A stretch of DNA of 64,000 nucleotides from assembly GCF_014207185.1 (NCBI RefSeq), contig NZ_JACHCP010000010.1, positions 62,001-126,000 on the forward strand, written 5' to 3'. Source of the DNA: Rhodanobacter sp. A1T4 (lineage in GTDB: Bacteria > Pseudomonadota > Gammaproteobacteria > Xanthomonadales > Rhodanobacteraceae). The translations under genes and the position numbers were made by a program. The notes below the pieces were generated by a model that was not told where the DNA came from, made no database searches, and saw nothing but the letters and a program-made list of their open reading frames with translations. This document shows positions 37,088 through 46,419 of this stretch, piece by piece (position 1 is the stretch's first letter; the number at the start of each line of letters is the position of its first letter).

Positions 37088-39817
37088 ATGCAAACTATGT
37101 CCAGCGCGGATCATCCCGCTCGCCAACGTGCCCCCTGGTGGTTCAACCTGGCCGGGCAGCTGCTGCAGCCGTGGGTGCGTATCCGCCGTGATCCGGCCGA
37201 GCCCGCGGCACTGCTGCAGACCGGCGCACCGGTCTGTTATGTGATCGAGCGCGACAGCCTGTCTGATGCGCTGATCCTGCAGCGCGCCTGTCTTGAGGCT
37301 GGCCTGCCCAGCCCGATGCAGACGCTGGCCGGTACACGTCGCAAGCGCTCGGTGTTTGCGCTGACACGTCGCGAAGGCTGGATCTTCGGACGCCGCCACA
37401 AGCGCAGCCCGAACGAACCGCTGCGGCAATTGCTGCACTCGCTCGAAGGTGTGCCCGACCGCGATATCCAGATCGTTCCAGTATCGATCTACGTCGGTCG
37501 CGCACCGACCCGCGACTCCGGCTGGTTCCGCGTGCTGTTCTCCGAAAACTGGGTCATGGTCGGCCGTTTTCACCGTCTTCTGGCCCTGCTGCTCAATGGG
37601 CGCGACACGGTGGTGCACTTCTCGGCGCCCGTCTCGTTGCGTAGCGCGATGGACGAAGCCGGCGAGATCGCGCCGGAGCGCCTGACCCGCAAAATCGCCC
37701 GTGTGCTGCGTACACATTTCCACCGCATCCGTGCGGCGGTGATCGGGCCGGATCTCTCGCATCGACGCACGGTGGTCGACTCGGTGCTCAACGCCGAGCC
37801 AGTCCGTGCCGCGATTGCAGCAGCGGCGGCCAAGGAAAAAACCACGCATGCCAAGGCGTGGCAAAAAGCGCAGAAAATGGTGATGGAAGTCGCCGCCGAC
37901 TATTCGCATCCGGTGGTGCGCTCCGCCTCATTCTTGTTGGCCAACTTCTGGAACAAGCTGTACGACGGCATTTCAATGCACCACTTCGACAAGGCCCGTG
38001 CCGCCGCGCCAGGCTTCGAAGTGATCTACGTACCCAGCCATCGCAGCCACGCCGACTATCTGCTGATGTCGTATCAGCTGCATGTATCCGGCGTGGTCGT
38101 GCCGCATATCGCGGCCGGCGTGAACCTGGACCTGCCGGTCGTCGGGCCGATCCTGCGCCGCGGCGGTGCGTTCTTCATGCGTCGCAGCTTTACCGGCAAC
38201 CCGCTTTACTCGGTCGTGTTCAAGGAATACATGGCGCAGCTGATCGATCGCGGCGTGCCGATCGAATACTTCATCGAAGGCGGCCGCTCGCGCACCGGAC
38301 GCCTGCTGACACCGCACGCTGGCCTGCTCTCGATGACGGTACGCGCCTTCTTGCGCGCACCGCGCCGACCGGTGCTGTTTCAACCGGTCTATATCGGCTA
38401 CGAGAAGCTGATGGAGGGCAAGTCCTACGCCGGCGAACTCAGCGGAAAGAAAAAAGAAAAGGAATCGCTGATCGGACTGATCCGCGGACTCAAGGTGCTG
38501 CGCCAGCGCTATGGCCACGTGGCATTGAACTTCGGCGAACCGATCGAACTGAACCCGATGCTCGATGCCGCCAGTGCCGACTGGCGCCAGACCACACTTG
38601 ACCCGGATGCGAAGCCGGACTGGCTACGCAAAGTCGTGGACGGGCTGGCCGAAAAAATCCAGGTGAACGTCAACCGCGCGGCCGACATCAATCCAATCAA
38701 CCTGCTGGCGCTCGCATTGCTGGCCACGCCCAAACACGCCATGGCCGAAAGCGACCTGCTGGAACAGCTGGCGCTGAGCAAGGCATTGATGGAAGAGTTG
38801 CCGTATTCCGATCGCGTCACACTGACGCCAATGAATCCCGCCGGCATCATTGCCTACGGTGAACAAATGGGCTGGATAGCACGCGTGCAGCATCCGCTCG
38901 GTGACGTGCTCACGGTCAGCGCCGAACAGGCGCCGATGCTCAGCTATTTCCGCAACAACGTGTTGCACCTCAACGCCGCTGCCGCCTGGGTCGCCTGCTG
39001 CTTTCTCAACAATCGGCGCATGTCGCGCGCATCGGTACTGCGACTGGGGCGGATCATCTACCCCTTCATCCAGGGCGAGCTGTTCCTGCCGTGGGACGAC
39101 GATGGCTTTGGCACGCAGTTGCAGGACACCATCGATTTCTTCGTACGCCGTGGCCTGCTCGAATCGAGCGGCGATGGCCGTGTGCTGGAGCGCAGCGCCG
39201 GTCAGGATGACGGCGCATTTCAGCTGAAGGTGATTGCACGCAGCCTGATCCAGGCCTTCGAGCGCTACTACATCACCATTGCCGCGCTGACCAAGAATGG
39301 TCCGCACACGCTGACCAGTTCCGAGCTCGAAAGCGCCTGCACGCTCACCGCACAACGGCTGAGCCTGCTGCAGGAATTGTCTTCGCCGGAATTCTTCGAC
39401 AAGGCGCTGTTCCGCGGCTTCATCCAGAAGCTGCGCGAGCGCCGCGTGGTGTGGACCGACGACGCCGGCAAGCTCGACTACGACGTCGCGCTCGAAGGCA
39501 TGGTTCGCGACGCGCGGGTGATCCTGTCACGCGAAGTACGCCATTCGATTCTCAAGATCACGCCCGGCGGCAATGAGAAAGAGGGTGCCAGCGGCACACA
39601 GTTGGATGACGAGGAAGAAGCCACCGTGCCGGTCTCGCCAAGCCTGCTGGCCGGAGCCAACGATGATAGCGCCGTGCCTGCAGCCGAACCCGTATTAACC
39701 AAGGCCTCCGGCGCCGACCTGCACGATCGCCACGTCGCTACCGAACATCATAAACACGAACATCAGCACGCCGTATCGACACCGGCAACGGACGACAGCG
39801 CGCCGCACAACAACTAG
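37088..39817 (+). CDS. plsB: Glycerol-3-phosphate 1-O-acyltransferase
   Basis: Acylates glycerol-3-phosphate, the first step of phospholipid synthesis, at the inner membrane. The acyltransferase motifs are clear: VPSHRSHADYLLMSY (motif I, HxxxxD), GAFFMRRSF (motif II), YFIEGGRSRTGRLL (motif III) and VLFQPVYIGYE (motif IV). At 909 residues it is about 100 longer than the E. coli enzyme. The extra length is mainly a C-terminal tail after about residue 830 that is acidic and ends His-rich (HHKHEHQHAV). It could use glycerol-3-phosphate made by GpsA. Confidence 0.95.
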   Translation: MQTMSSADHPARQRAPWWFNLAGQLLQPWVRIRRDPAEPAALLQTGAPVCYVIERDSLSDALILQRACLEAGLPSPMQTLAGTRRKRSVFALTRREGWIFGRRHKRSPNEPLRQLLHSLEGVPDRDIQIVPVSIYVGRAPTRDSGWFRVLFSENWVMVGRFHRLLALLLNGRDTVVHFSAPVSLRSAMDEAGEIAPERLTRKIARVLRTHFHRIRAAVIGPDLSHRRTVVDSVLNAEPVRAAIAAAAAKEKTTHAKAWQKAQKMVMEVAADYSHPVVRSASFLLANFWNKLYDGISMHHFDKARAAAPGFEVIYVPSHRSHADYLLMSYQLHVSGVVVPHIAAGVNLDLPVVGPILRRGGAFFMRRSFTGNPLYSVVFKEYMAQLIDRGVPIEYFIEGGRSRTGRLLTPHAGLLSMTVRAFLRAPRRPVLFQPVYIGYEKLMEGKSYAGELSGKKKEKESLIGLIRGLKVLRQRYGHVALNFGEPIELNPMLDAASADWRQTTLDPDAKPDWLRKVVDGLAEKIQVNVNRAADINPINLLALALLATPKHAMAESDLLEQLALSKALMEELPYSDRVTLTPMNPAGIIAYGEQMGWIARVQHPLGDVLTVSAEQAPMLSYFRNNVLHLNAAAAWVACCFLNNRRMSRASVLRLGRIIYPFIQGELFLPWDDDGFGTQLQDTIDFFVRRGLLESSGDGRVLERSAGQDDGAFQLKVIARSLIQAFERYYITIAALTKNGPHTLTSSELESACTLTAQRLSLLQELSSPEFFDKALFRGFIQKLRERRVVWTDDAGKLDYDVALEGMVRDARVILSREVRHSILKITPGGNEKEGASGTQLDDEEEATVPVSPSLLAGANDDSAVPAAEPVLTKASGADLHDRHVATEHHKHEHQHAVSTPATDDSAPHNN

Positions 39818-39919
39818 TCGCTGCGGCAACTGTTCCCGGACGAGCCCAGGTGTCGAACACTCCGTGACGATGCGTGCGAGTCTGTCTAAGATGACGAACC
39901 CATCTCTTGGAAGTTCACC

Positions 39920-41281
39920 ATGACAGTACGCTGTGCGCTTGTACTCGCCACACTTATGTTCTCGCTTCCGATCGGCAGCATGGCCACCGACCTGCCGGCC
40001 AATCACGACGTCAGCGTTCTGCATTGCGTGCGCCTGCTGGATAGTGGGGCCGGCAAGATGCTCGGTGAAACCACAGTGATCGTCGATGGCGGCCGCATCA
40101 AGGAGCTACATGCCGGCACGGTGGATATTCAGCCGTATCAGCAGGCCGCCATGAAAGCCGGCGGCAGCTTCCATTATCTCAACATGGTCAAAGCCACCTG
40201 CCTGCCAGGCCTGATCGATGCGCACACGCATCTCACTGACGAGACCAGCCCCACCGCATATACCGACCAATTTCGTTTGAACATCGCCGACTACGCGATA
40301 CGCTCCACCGTCTACGCCAAACGCACGTTGCTGGCCGGCTTCACAAGCGTGCGCAACGTGGGCGACAACCAGAACGATTCAATCGCCCTGCGCAACGCCA
40401 TCAACGCCGGCATCGTGCCGGGACCGCGCATGTTTACCGCCGGCGTACCCATCGGCAGCACAGGTGGCCATGCCGATCCCACCGACGGCTACCGGCGGGA
40501 TCTGGCCCGCGACGGCGGTCCCAGCGACGGCATCATCAACAGCCCCGAAGATGCCCTGAAGGCCGTGCGCCAGCACTACAAGGATGGTGTGGATCTGATC
40601 AAGATCATGCCCTCCGGTGGCGTACTCGACGAAAGCGCCAGCGCCGATAATTCGCAGATGACGCTGGAAGAAATCAAGGCCGTGGTCGCTGCTGCGCACG
40701 ACTACGGCTTCACCGTGGCCGCCCATGCGCACGGTGCCGAGGCCATTCGTCGCGCGGTGCTGGGCGGCGTCGATTCGATCGAGCACGGCACGTTCATGAA
40801 CGCCGAGGACATGCGGCTGATGAAGGAACATGGCACCTGGTACGTACCCACCATCATCGCCGGCAAATACGTGCAAGAAATGGCCGCCATACCCGGCTAC
40901 TACCCGCCACAGGTCGCCGCCAAGGCCATGCAGGTCGGCCCGATCATCCAGGCCACCGCCGGTCGCGCGTACAAGGCCGGTGTCAAGATAGCCTTCGGCA
41001 CCGATGCCGCGGTCTATCCGCATGGCCAGAACGCGAAGGAGTTCAAGTACATGGTCGACGCCGGCATGCCGCCGATGTTCGTGTTGCAGGCCGCCACCAC
41101 CCATGCCGCCGAACTGCTGCACAAGCAAGACCAGCTCGGGCAAATTGCCGTCGGCCGCGGTGCCGACATCATCGCCGTACCGGGCAATCCGCTCGATGAC
41201 ATCACCACCATGCAGCACGTCAGCTTTGTAATGAAGGATGGTGTGATCTACAAGCAGGATGGCAAGCCGGTCGAGTTATGA
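39920..41281 (+). CDS. Secreted amidohydrolase-family metal enzyme
   Basis: A 453-residue amidohydrolase with a signal peptide (ALVLATLMFSLPIGSMA). Metal ligands are visible: DAHTHL, the bridging Lys in DLIKIMPSGG, AAHAHG, SIEHG and the catalytic Asp in FGTDAAV. It resembles the imidazolonepropionase-like and Xaa-Pro/Xaa-Arg dipeptidase branch of the family, so peptide or amide hydrolysis in the periplasm is likely. The exact substrate cannot be told. It is a single gene, about 100 bases after plsB. Confidence 0.88.
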   Translation: MTVRCALVLATLMFSLPIGSMATDLPANHDVSVLHCVRLLDSGAGKMLGETTVIVDGGRIKELHAGTVDIQPYQQAAMKAGGSFHYLNMVKATCLPGLIDAHTHLTDETSPTAYTDQFRLNIADYAIRSTVYAKRTLLAGFTSVRNVGDNQNDSIALRNAINAGIVPGPRMFTAGVPIGSTGGHADPTDGYRRDLARDGGPSDGIINSPEDALKAVRQHYKDGVDLIKIMPSGGVLDESASADNSQMTLEEIKAVVAAAHDYGFTVAAHAHGAEAIRRAVLGGVDSIEHGTFMNAEDMRLMKEHGTWYVPTIIAGKYVQEMAAIPGYYPPQVAAKAMQVGPIIQATAGRAYKAGVKIAFGTDAAVYPHGQNAKEFKYMVDAGMPPMFVLQAATTHAAELLHKQDQLGQIAVGRGADIIAVPGNPLDDITTMQHVSFVMKDGVIYKQDGKPVEL

Positions 41282-41426
41282 ATAGGGAATACCTTGCCGC
41301 CACAGGCAGTTTGGCGGTCAGCCACAGGCGAACACCGACATCGCACGGACATGATCTACTCGTTCGCTCCGACGCGACCTTGCGGCAACAAGTCCCGCCA
41401 CGCCCCATTCCTGTAGCATTGTCGGC

Positions 41427-42194
41427 ATGAACGAGCAGCCCAAACCCAGCAACGACTCGACCACCCATTTCGGTTTCCGCGACGTGCCGATCGGCGACAA
41501 GCAGAAACTGGTCGGTGAAGTGTTCACCTCCGTCGCGCGTAGCTACGACCTGATGAACGATCTGATGTCGTTCGGCATCCATCGGTTGTGGAAACGCCAC
41601 TTCGTCGCCATCAGCGGCGTGCGTCGCGGCGACCGTGTGCTCGATCTGGCCGGCGGCACCGGCGACATCGCTGCGCTGCTCAAACCGGTGATCGGCGAGA
41701 CGGGTGAAGTCGTCGTCGGCGACATCAACGCCGCCATGCTCGGTGTCGGCCGCGACCGCATGACCGATCGCGGCCTGGTCAGCGGCCTGCGCTGGGCCCA
41801 GCTCAACGCCGAAGTGCTGCCATTCCCCGACAACTCCTTCGACGCCGTGACCATGGCCTTCGGCTTGCGCAACGTCACCGACAAGGACAAGGCGCTGGCG
41901 GATATCTTCCGCGTACTCAAGCCGGGCGGTCGCTTGTTGGTGCTGGAATTTTCCAAGGTGCAGAGCGAACTGTTCGGCAAGCTCTATGACTTCCATTCGT
42001 TCAAGGTATTGCCCAAGCTCGGCCAGCTGTTTGCCGGCGATGCCAACAGCTACCAGTACCTCGCCGAATCGATCCGCAAACATCCCGACCAGCAGACTCT
42101 GAAAGGCATGATGGAGCGCGCCGGCTATGGCCGCGTGGAAGTACGCAACCTCAGTGGCGGCATCGTGGCGATCCATCGGGCTTACAAGCTCTGA
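41427..42194 (+). CDS. ubiE: Ubiquinone/menaquinone C-methyltransferase UbiE
   Basis: SAM-dependent C-methylation of the quinone ring. The 255-residue protein has [17 protein letters not shown] and the class I SAM motif [12 protein letters not shown], then the UbiE signature [16 protein letters not shown]-like stretch ([18 protein letters not shown]) and [14 protein letters not shown]. Length and landmarks match UbiE throughout. The next gene starts about ten bases downstream. Confidence 0.96.
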   Translation: MNEQPKPSNDSTTHFGFRDVPIGDKQKLVGEVFTSVARSYDLMNDLMSFGIHRLWKRHFVAISGVRRGDRVLDLAGGTGDIAALLKPVIGETGEVVVGDINAAMLGVGRDRMTDRGLVSGLRWAQLNAEVLPFPDNSFDAVTMAFGLRNVTDKDKALADIFRVLKPGGRLLVLEFSKVQSELFGKLYDFHSFKVLPKLGQLFAGDANSYQYLAESIRKHPDQQTLKGMMERAGYGRVEVRNLSGGIVAIHRAYKL

Positions 42195-42204
42195 ATCCGC
42201 ACAC

Positions 42205-42843
42205 ATGGCTAACCGCCACCGAGCTTTAGCCGCAATTGCCGCACTGCTCGGTTGGTTCGCACTGGTCCTGCAACTGAGCCTGACGATTCAATTAACGCTT
42301 GCCAGAAGTGGCAGCGTGGCGTCCGCGCTGTGGCTCTGGATCGGCTACTTCACGATCACCACCAATCTTCTGGTCGCGATGGCCCTGAGCGCGTGGGCGA
42401 TTGGGCCGCTCGGCCCAATCAATCGATTCTTTGGACGTCCAGACGTCCAGTCGATGGTGGCGATGAGCATCGTCATCGTCAGCCTGGTCTACAACCTGCT
42501 GCTACGGGGGCTGTGGCAACCGCAGGGATGGCAATGGCTGGCCGACGTGACCCTGCACGATGTGATGCCGCTGCTGTTTGTTGTGCACTGGTGGCTGGCA
42601 GTGCCGAAAGCATCGCTGCATTGGTGGCAGATCGGTTTCTGGCAGATTTATCCCGCGGCGTATTTTGTCTACGTGCTGATCCGCGGTGAGGCGAACGGCT
42701 GGTATCCGTATCCCTTCATTGACGTGGCAACGCTGGGTTACCCGCGCGTACTGGTCAACGCATTGGCTGTGATGCTGGCCTTTGTCGTGGTGGCTGCACT
42801 GCTGATGGCGCTGGGCCGCTGGCAGGCGCGTCGATCTTCCTGA
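42205..42843 (+). CDS. Pr6Pr family membrane protein
   Basis: A 212-residue protein with about six membrane helices, for example ALAAIAALLGWFALVLQLSL and SMVAMSIVIVSLVYNLLLRG. The conserved FTITTNLLVA, HDVMPLLFVVHWWL and YFVYVLIRGEANGWYPYPF identify the Pr6Pr family, related to FAR-17a/AIG1 hydrolases but of unknown role in bacteria. It begins ten bases after ubiE, so co-transcription is likely. Confidence 0.85.
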   Translation: MANRHRALAAIAALLGWFALVLQLSLTIQLTLARSGSVASALWLWIGYFTITTNLLVAMALSAWAIGPLGPINRFFGRPDVQSMVAMSIVIVSLVYNLLLRGLWQPQGWQWLADVTLHDVMPLLFVVHWWLAVPKASLHWWQIGFWQIYPAAYFVYVLIRGEANGWYPYPFIDVATLGYPRVLVNALAVMLAFVVVAALLMALGRWQARRSS

Positions 42844-42884
42844 TACCCGGTCACGCAGAATCCCCTACGATCGGAAGCTCGTTC

Positions 42885-43424
42885 TCAGCTACCACCATCC
42901 GGCGCACGTAGCACGTCGATGCGCACCACCTGGCGAATCCAGCGCGCCGGCCGCTTATCGGTTGGTGCCACCACGCGGAACGGGCCTTCCTTGGTATCCA
43001 GCGGCTTGCCATCGTGCTGGTCAGCGAGGATGACCGGCTCATCGCGGAACTGCGGATCGAGTTCGGCCAGCGCATAGACCACGCGATAACCGTCGGCGGC
43101 GATGATGCGCACATACAACGTCATGTTCTTGCCACGCAGCGCCTCACCTAACGGCACGCCAGCGGCGGTCAGAATCGTACTGAGCGACACGCCCGACCAT
43201 GTGCCGCTGACACCATGCTCGCTGGCCTGCACGCTTACCCGCGGCAGCGTCGCCAACACGGCGGCATCGAGTGTCAGCGGATGGCCGAGTTCGCCGCTTA
43301 CTGCGATGCTGGCGGCGGCTACGGATGACACTGCGGACAACGCAGATAGAGCGAACAGGCATCCGAACAGATTCAGGCAGACACGGCGCCGAAGGCGGCT
43401 CGTGAAGGCAGATTGGCGGCGCAT
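42885..43424 (-). CDS. Exported protein with molybdopterin-oxidoreductase-like domain
   Basis: A 179-residue exported protein: a basic N-terminus, then a hydrophobic core LFGCLFALSALSAVSSVAAA. The rest fits the oxidoreductase molybdopterin-binding (SUOX-like) fold as a small single-domain form: SGTWSGVSLSTILTAAGVPLG, then ADGYRVVYALAELDP and GPFRVVAPTDKRPARWIRQV. The cofactor-binding Cys of true sulfite oxidases is not evident, so it may be non-catalytic. It runs opposite to the Pr6Pr gene. Confidence 0.82.
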   Translation of the reverse strand: MRRQSAFTSRLRRRVCLNLFGCLFALSALSAVSSVAAASIAVSGELGHPLTLDAAVLATLPRVSVQASEHGVSGTWSGVSLSTILTAAGVPLGEALRGKNMTLYVRIIAADGYRVVYALAELDPQFRDEPVILADQHDGKPLDTKEGPFRVVAPTDKRPARWIRQVVRIDVLRAPDGGS

Positions 43425-43499
43425 GCAATGGTCCTGTTGGTTCGGGCCATCATCTCACCATGCATCGCAGACCGATGCACGCACTGCGATGCCATACCG

Positions 43500-43805
43500 C
43501 TACCCAAACATTGGCCGGAAGAAACTCCGCTCGTAACTCACGATGCATGCGGTGTCCCGCGCGTACTGGAAAGCAGCCTGACAAGCTGGGTCCGCGAGGG
43601 AACGAGTGCGGTAGTCCTCGTAATCTGCCAGCGAAGGAAAGCTGAAAAGCGCCAGCGCGATGTTGTTGGCGCCTTCCGATGGCATGAAATAACCATGATG
43701 CGTACCGCCAAAGCGAGCGACCAATGGAATCCACAGCGATGCATAGTGCTCGAACTCGGCGAGCCTAACGGGATCGATGACGTAGCGCAGGTAACAGGTG
43801 ACCAA
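43500..43805 (-). CDS. NIPSNAP family protein
   Basis: A 101-residue dimeric alpha/beta barrel (ferredoxin-like) protein. VTCYLRYVIDPVRLAEFEHYASLWIPLVARFGG and the later FSFPSLADYEDYRT stretch (read in parts) match the NIPSNAP family. I place the start at a TTG (43805) because GGAG sits seven bases before it; a further TTG at 43835 would add ten residues. It lies 75 bases after the PhzF-like gene on the same strand, so a shared transcript is possible. Function unknown, perhaps small-molecule binding. Confidence 0.8.
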   Translation of the reverse strand: MVTCYLRYVIDPVRLAEFEHYASLWIPLVARFGGTHHGYFMPSEGANNIALALFSFPSLADYEDYRTRSLADPACQAAFQYARDTACIVSYERSFFRPMFG

Positions 43806-43869
43806 CGACTTGCTCCGAGGGTGGATCGCCGCCAAGCGGCATGAAGGTTGATCAGATCGGGGCTGATCC

Positions 43870-43896
43870 GATGGGAATGATCAGATGGGAATGATC
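43870..43896. repeat. Tandem 13-bp duplication at the phzF-like gene end
   Basis: GATGGGAATGATC occurs at 43870-43882 and again at 43884-43896. On the minus strand the second copy encodes the final residues IIPI before the stop, so the duplication straddles the 3' end of the PhzF-like gene. Confidence 0.6.
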
Positions 43897-44717
43897 CTTG
43901 CGCTGCCGGACACCCGGATCGAACTGCCTGGCGTGGCACCGATCTCAGCGCGCAGGCGCGAACGCATGCCCATGTCCTCGCCCTGCACGATATCGATGGC
44001 GCCGTCGTGAGGCCATCCGAGATCGCGCAGGTAACCGGCCAGCGCGGCGGTCGCCGCACCGGTGGCAGGGTCCTCGTAGACGCCGCCGGAAGCGAACGGA
44101 TTGCGGGTGTGGAAACGCTGTGGCGTCTCGGCGTAGGCCAGCAGAATGGTCACCAAGCCAGCGCGCTGCATCAACCGGCGACCGACATCGAGGTCGTATT
44201 TCATGGCAGCGAGCGCCTGACGATTGTTCAAGGCCAGGACCAGATGATTCGCCCCGCCATGAACCAGCGCAGGCGGAATGCGGGGATCAAGCTCATCCGG
44301 TGTATAGCCGAACAAGTGGAGTGCTTCCGACACCAGGTGAGCCGGCGCCGACTCACTGCGCGTGGGCGGAGACTGTAGAGCAGCAGTCATGCCTTCACCG
44401 ACCTGCCGTCCCTCGACAGTGATCTCGGCTTGATTGAGGCTCAGGGCGAACACACCATCGCCGTGTTTGCGGGCAAGCGCGACGCCCAGCGCAATGGTCG
44501 CATGGCCACAGAATGGCACTTCGGATTCCGGCGAGAAATAACGCACACGCCAGCCTGTTCCTGTCGGAACTGCAAAAACGGTCTCGGAGTATCCGACCTC
44601 GGCAGCAATCCTTTGCATCTCGGATTCATGCGGAAAATCATCGTCAATCAGAACGCCGGCCGGATTGCCGCCATTGTCCCCATCCGAAAACGCGGCGATT
44701 CTCAGTACGCTCATCAT
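43881..44717 (-). CDS. PhzF family isomerase/epimerase-like protein
   Basis: A 278-residue protein of the PhzF family, relatives of diaminopimelate epimerase. Landmarks are GNPAGVLIDDD near residue 17, VGYSETVFAVP with the conserved Glu of the active site, EVPFCGHATIALG, and GVYEDPATGAATAALAGYL near the C-terminus. Isolated members are often uncharacterised isomerases unrelated to phenazines; no other phenazine gene is present. Its last codons lie in a tandem duplication, so the C-terminus may be recently altered. Confidence 0.88.
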   Translation of the reverse strand: MMSVLRIAAFSDGDNGGNPAGVLIDDDFPHESEMQRIAAEVGYSETVFAVPTGTGWRVRYFSPESEVPFCGHATIALGVALARKHGDGVFALSLNQAEITVEGRQVGEGMTAALQSPPTRSESAPAHLVSEALHLFGYTPDELDPRIPPALVHGGANHLVLALNNRQALAAMKYDLDVGRRLMQRAGLVTILLAYAETPQRFHTRNPFASGGVYEDPATGAATAALAGYLRDLGWPHDGAIDIVQGEDMGMRSRLRAEIGATPGSSIRVSGSARIIPI

Positions 44718-44784
44718 CTCTCTCCGTTGCAGTCATCGCATGGATAGGGGCTTGCAGAAACTACCTTGCAGCGGGATGCCGCAA

Positions 44785-45714
44785 CTACGATTCAACCGCA
44801 CCGTTGACCAGCGTCGGTGGCACAGCCACTGCGACCACCTTGCGCTTCCAGTTGGTCAGCACGACGCCGGCCAGGGTGATCGCACCGCCCAGCAGGGTCA
44901 GCGCCGTGGGGCGCTCATCCAGCCACAACCAGCCGATCAGCACGGCGATCGGCGGCGATAGATAGATGAAACTGCTGACCTGCGACGCTGGCGCGCGCTT
45001 CAAAGCGGTATTCCATGCGATGTAGCCGACAAAGGTCGGTGCGATGCCCAGCCACAACAGCGCCATCCAGCGCTCCGCGCTCGCCGCCATGACATGCTGC
45101 TGTAGCCCCGGCAGACTGAAGGGCAGTGCGGCCAGGGTCGCCGCAAAAAAGGTTGCCGCTGTTACCCCCAGCATGCTGCTGCGGGCGAACAACGGCTTCT
45201 GCCGCACGAAAAATATCGCCGAGCAGACCACACAGACCAAGACCAGGGCCGCCATCGGCTGGAACGTCACCTGCTTGCCACTGGCCAACACCACCAGCAC
45301 CACACCCGCCAGTGCGATCAGCAGGCCGACCAAGGCGCGCGGGCTGAAGCGCTCGCCCAGCCAGATCGCCGACAGCGCGGTGGTGGCGGCCGGTACCAGC
45401 GAGATCAGGATGGCGGCGGTGCCGCTGGCTATACGGGTCTCGGCGAGACACAGGCAGAGGTGGTACACGGTCATGCCAATCACCCCCAGCAACGCGACCA
45501 GCGGCCAGTCGCGTCGCGCCGGCATGGGCACCCGCTTCACCGCCAGCAACAGCCCGAAACAGATCGAGCCAATCAACAAGCGTCCAAACGCAACCTGGCC
45601 AGGGGTGAACGCCGGCAACGCATAGGCGATTGCTGCATAGGCGGACGACCAGGTCAGCAAGGTCACCGCAATCGCCCCCAGCGCGGGGCCATCCAGACGT
45701 TCGTGGGTATCCAT
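44785..45714 (-). CDS. EamA/DMT family transporter
   Basis: A 309-residue drug/metabolite transporter with ten helices in two EamA repeats: PAFTPGQVAFGRLLIGSICF and SLVPAATTALSAIWLGERFSPRALVGL in the first half and FVGYIAWNTALKRAPASQVSSF in the second, cut here to recognisable blocks. The ATG at 45714 follows GGAAG; an upstream TTG is less likely. It is divergent from an Lrp/AsnC regulator, which suggests that regulator controls this exporter, probably for an amino acid. Confidence 0.88.
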   Translation of the reverse strand: MDTHERLDGPALGAIAVTLLTWSSAYAAIAYALPAFTPGQVAFGRLLIGSICFGLLLAVKRVPMPARRDWPLVALLGVIGMTVYHLCLCLAETRIASGTAAILISLVPAATTALSAIWLGERFSPRALVGLLIALAGVVLVVLASGKQVTFQPMAALVLVCVVCSAIFFVRQKPLFARSSMLGVTAATFFAATLAALPFSLPGLQQHVMAASAERWMALLWLGIAPTFVGYIAWNTALKRAPASQVSSFIYLSPPIAVLIGWLWLDERPTALTLLGGAITLAGVVLTNWKRKVVAVAVPPTLVNGAVES

Positions 45715-45838
45715 GACCGAGACTTCCAGCAAGAATCGAGTCGAACATGCTAGCCATGCAACGAGCCATTCTGAATAATCAATCGAAGGCCGCTGGTCGA
45801 CTTGACCTTTTATCTAACGAAAATTTGGAGGTACTTCG

Positions 45839-46324
45839 ATGGAATCCAAAATCACCCTGGATACCAAGGACTGGCAGCTGATCGAGGCCTTGCAACGTGA
45901 TGCGCGCAGCGGCTATGCCGAGCTGGGACGCATAGTGCGGCTATCGGCACCCGCAGTCGCCGAACGCGTCAAGCGGCTGGAGGAAGCCGGCGTCATCAGC
46001 GGCTATCGCGCCACCATCGATCCACGCCAGCTGGGCTTTGCGATCAGCGCGATGGTGCGTGGCCGTTGCGATGGCGCCGCCTGCGCCCGCATCGGCAGCA
46101 TGGTGGAAGACATCCCGGAAGTGCTCGACTGCCGACGACTGGCCGGCGAGGATTCCGCCCTGCTACATGTCGTGGCGATGTCGGTGACCCATCTGGAAGC
46201 GGTGATCGACCGGCTGCTGAAGCTGGGCATCAGCACCATCACCATGATCGTGCTGCAGACCCCCCACGAACATCGCCCCTTGACCCGCGCGATGTGGAAC
46301 GTGGCGCACGAGTTGTCGCGGTAG
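45839..46324 (+). CDS. Lrp/AsnC family transcriptional regulator
   Basis: A 161-residue regulator. The N-terminal helix-turn-helix spans about residues 8-55 (WQLIEALQRDARSGYAELGR, then RLSAPAVAERVKRLEEAGVISGY), followed by the RAM/AsnC ligand-binding domain (IPEVLDCRRLAGEDSALLHV). TTTGGAGG precedes the ATG. Divergent from the EamA exporter with about 125 bases between them, it probably senses an amino acid and controls that transporter; this pairing is common. Confidence 0.92.
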   Translation: MESKITLDTKDWQLIEALQRDARSGYAELGRIVRLSAPAVAERVKRLEEAGVISGYRATIDPRQLGFAISAMVRGRCDGAACARIGSMVEDIPEVLDCRRLAGEDSALLHVVAMSVTHLEAVIDRLLKLGISTITMIVLQTPHEHRPLTRAMWNVAHELSR

Positions 46325-46419
46325 GGGCCGCAACACACTTGCACCCAGTACTTTTGTCACGGTCGCGATCGCGGCACGCCACGCATACTTCGAAGACGAT
46401 TTGTTGAAACGGGGCTTCC

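Noticed and set aside
43881-44717. Phenazine biosynthesis cluster suggested by the PhzF-like gene
   Set aside because: No other phenazine gene lies nearby; isolated PhzF-family proteins are common and usually unrelated to phenazines.
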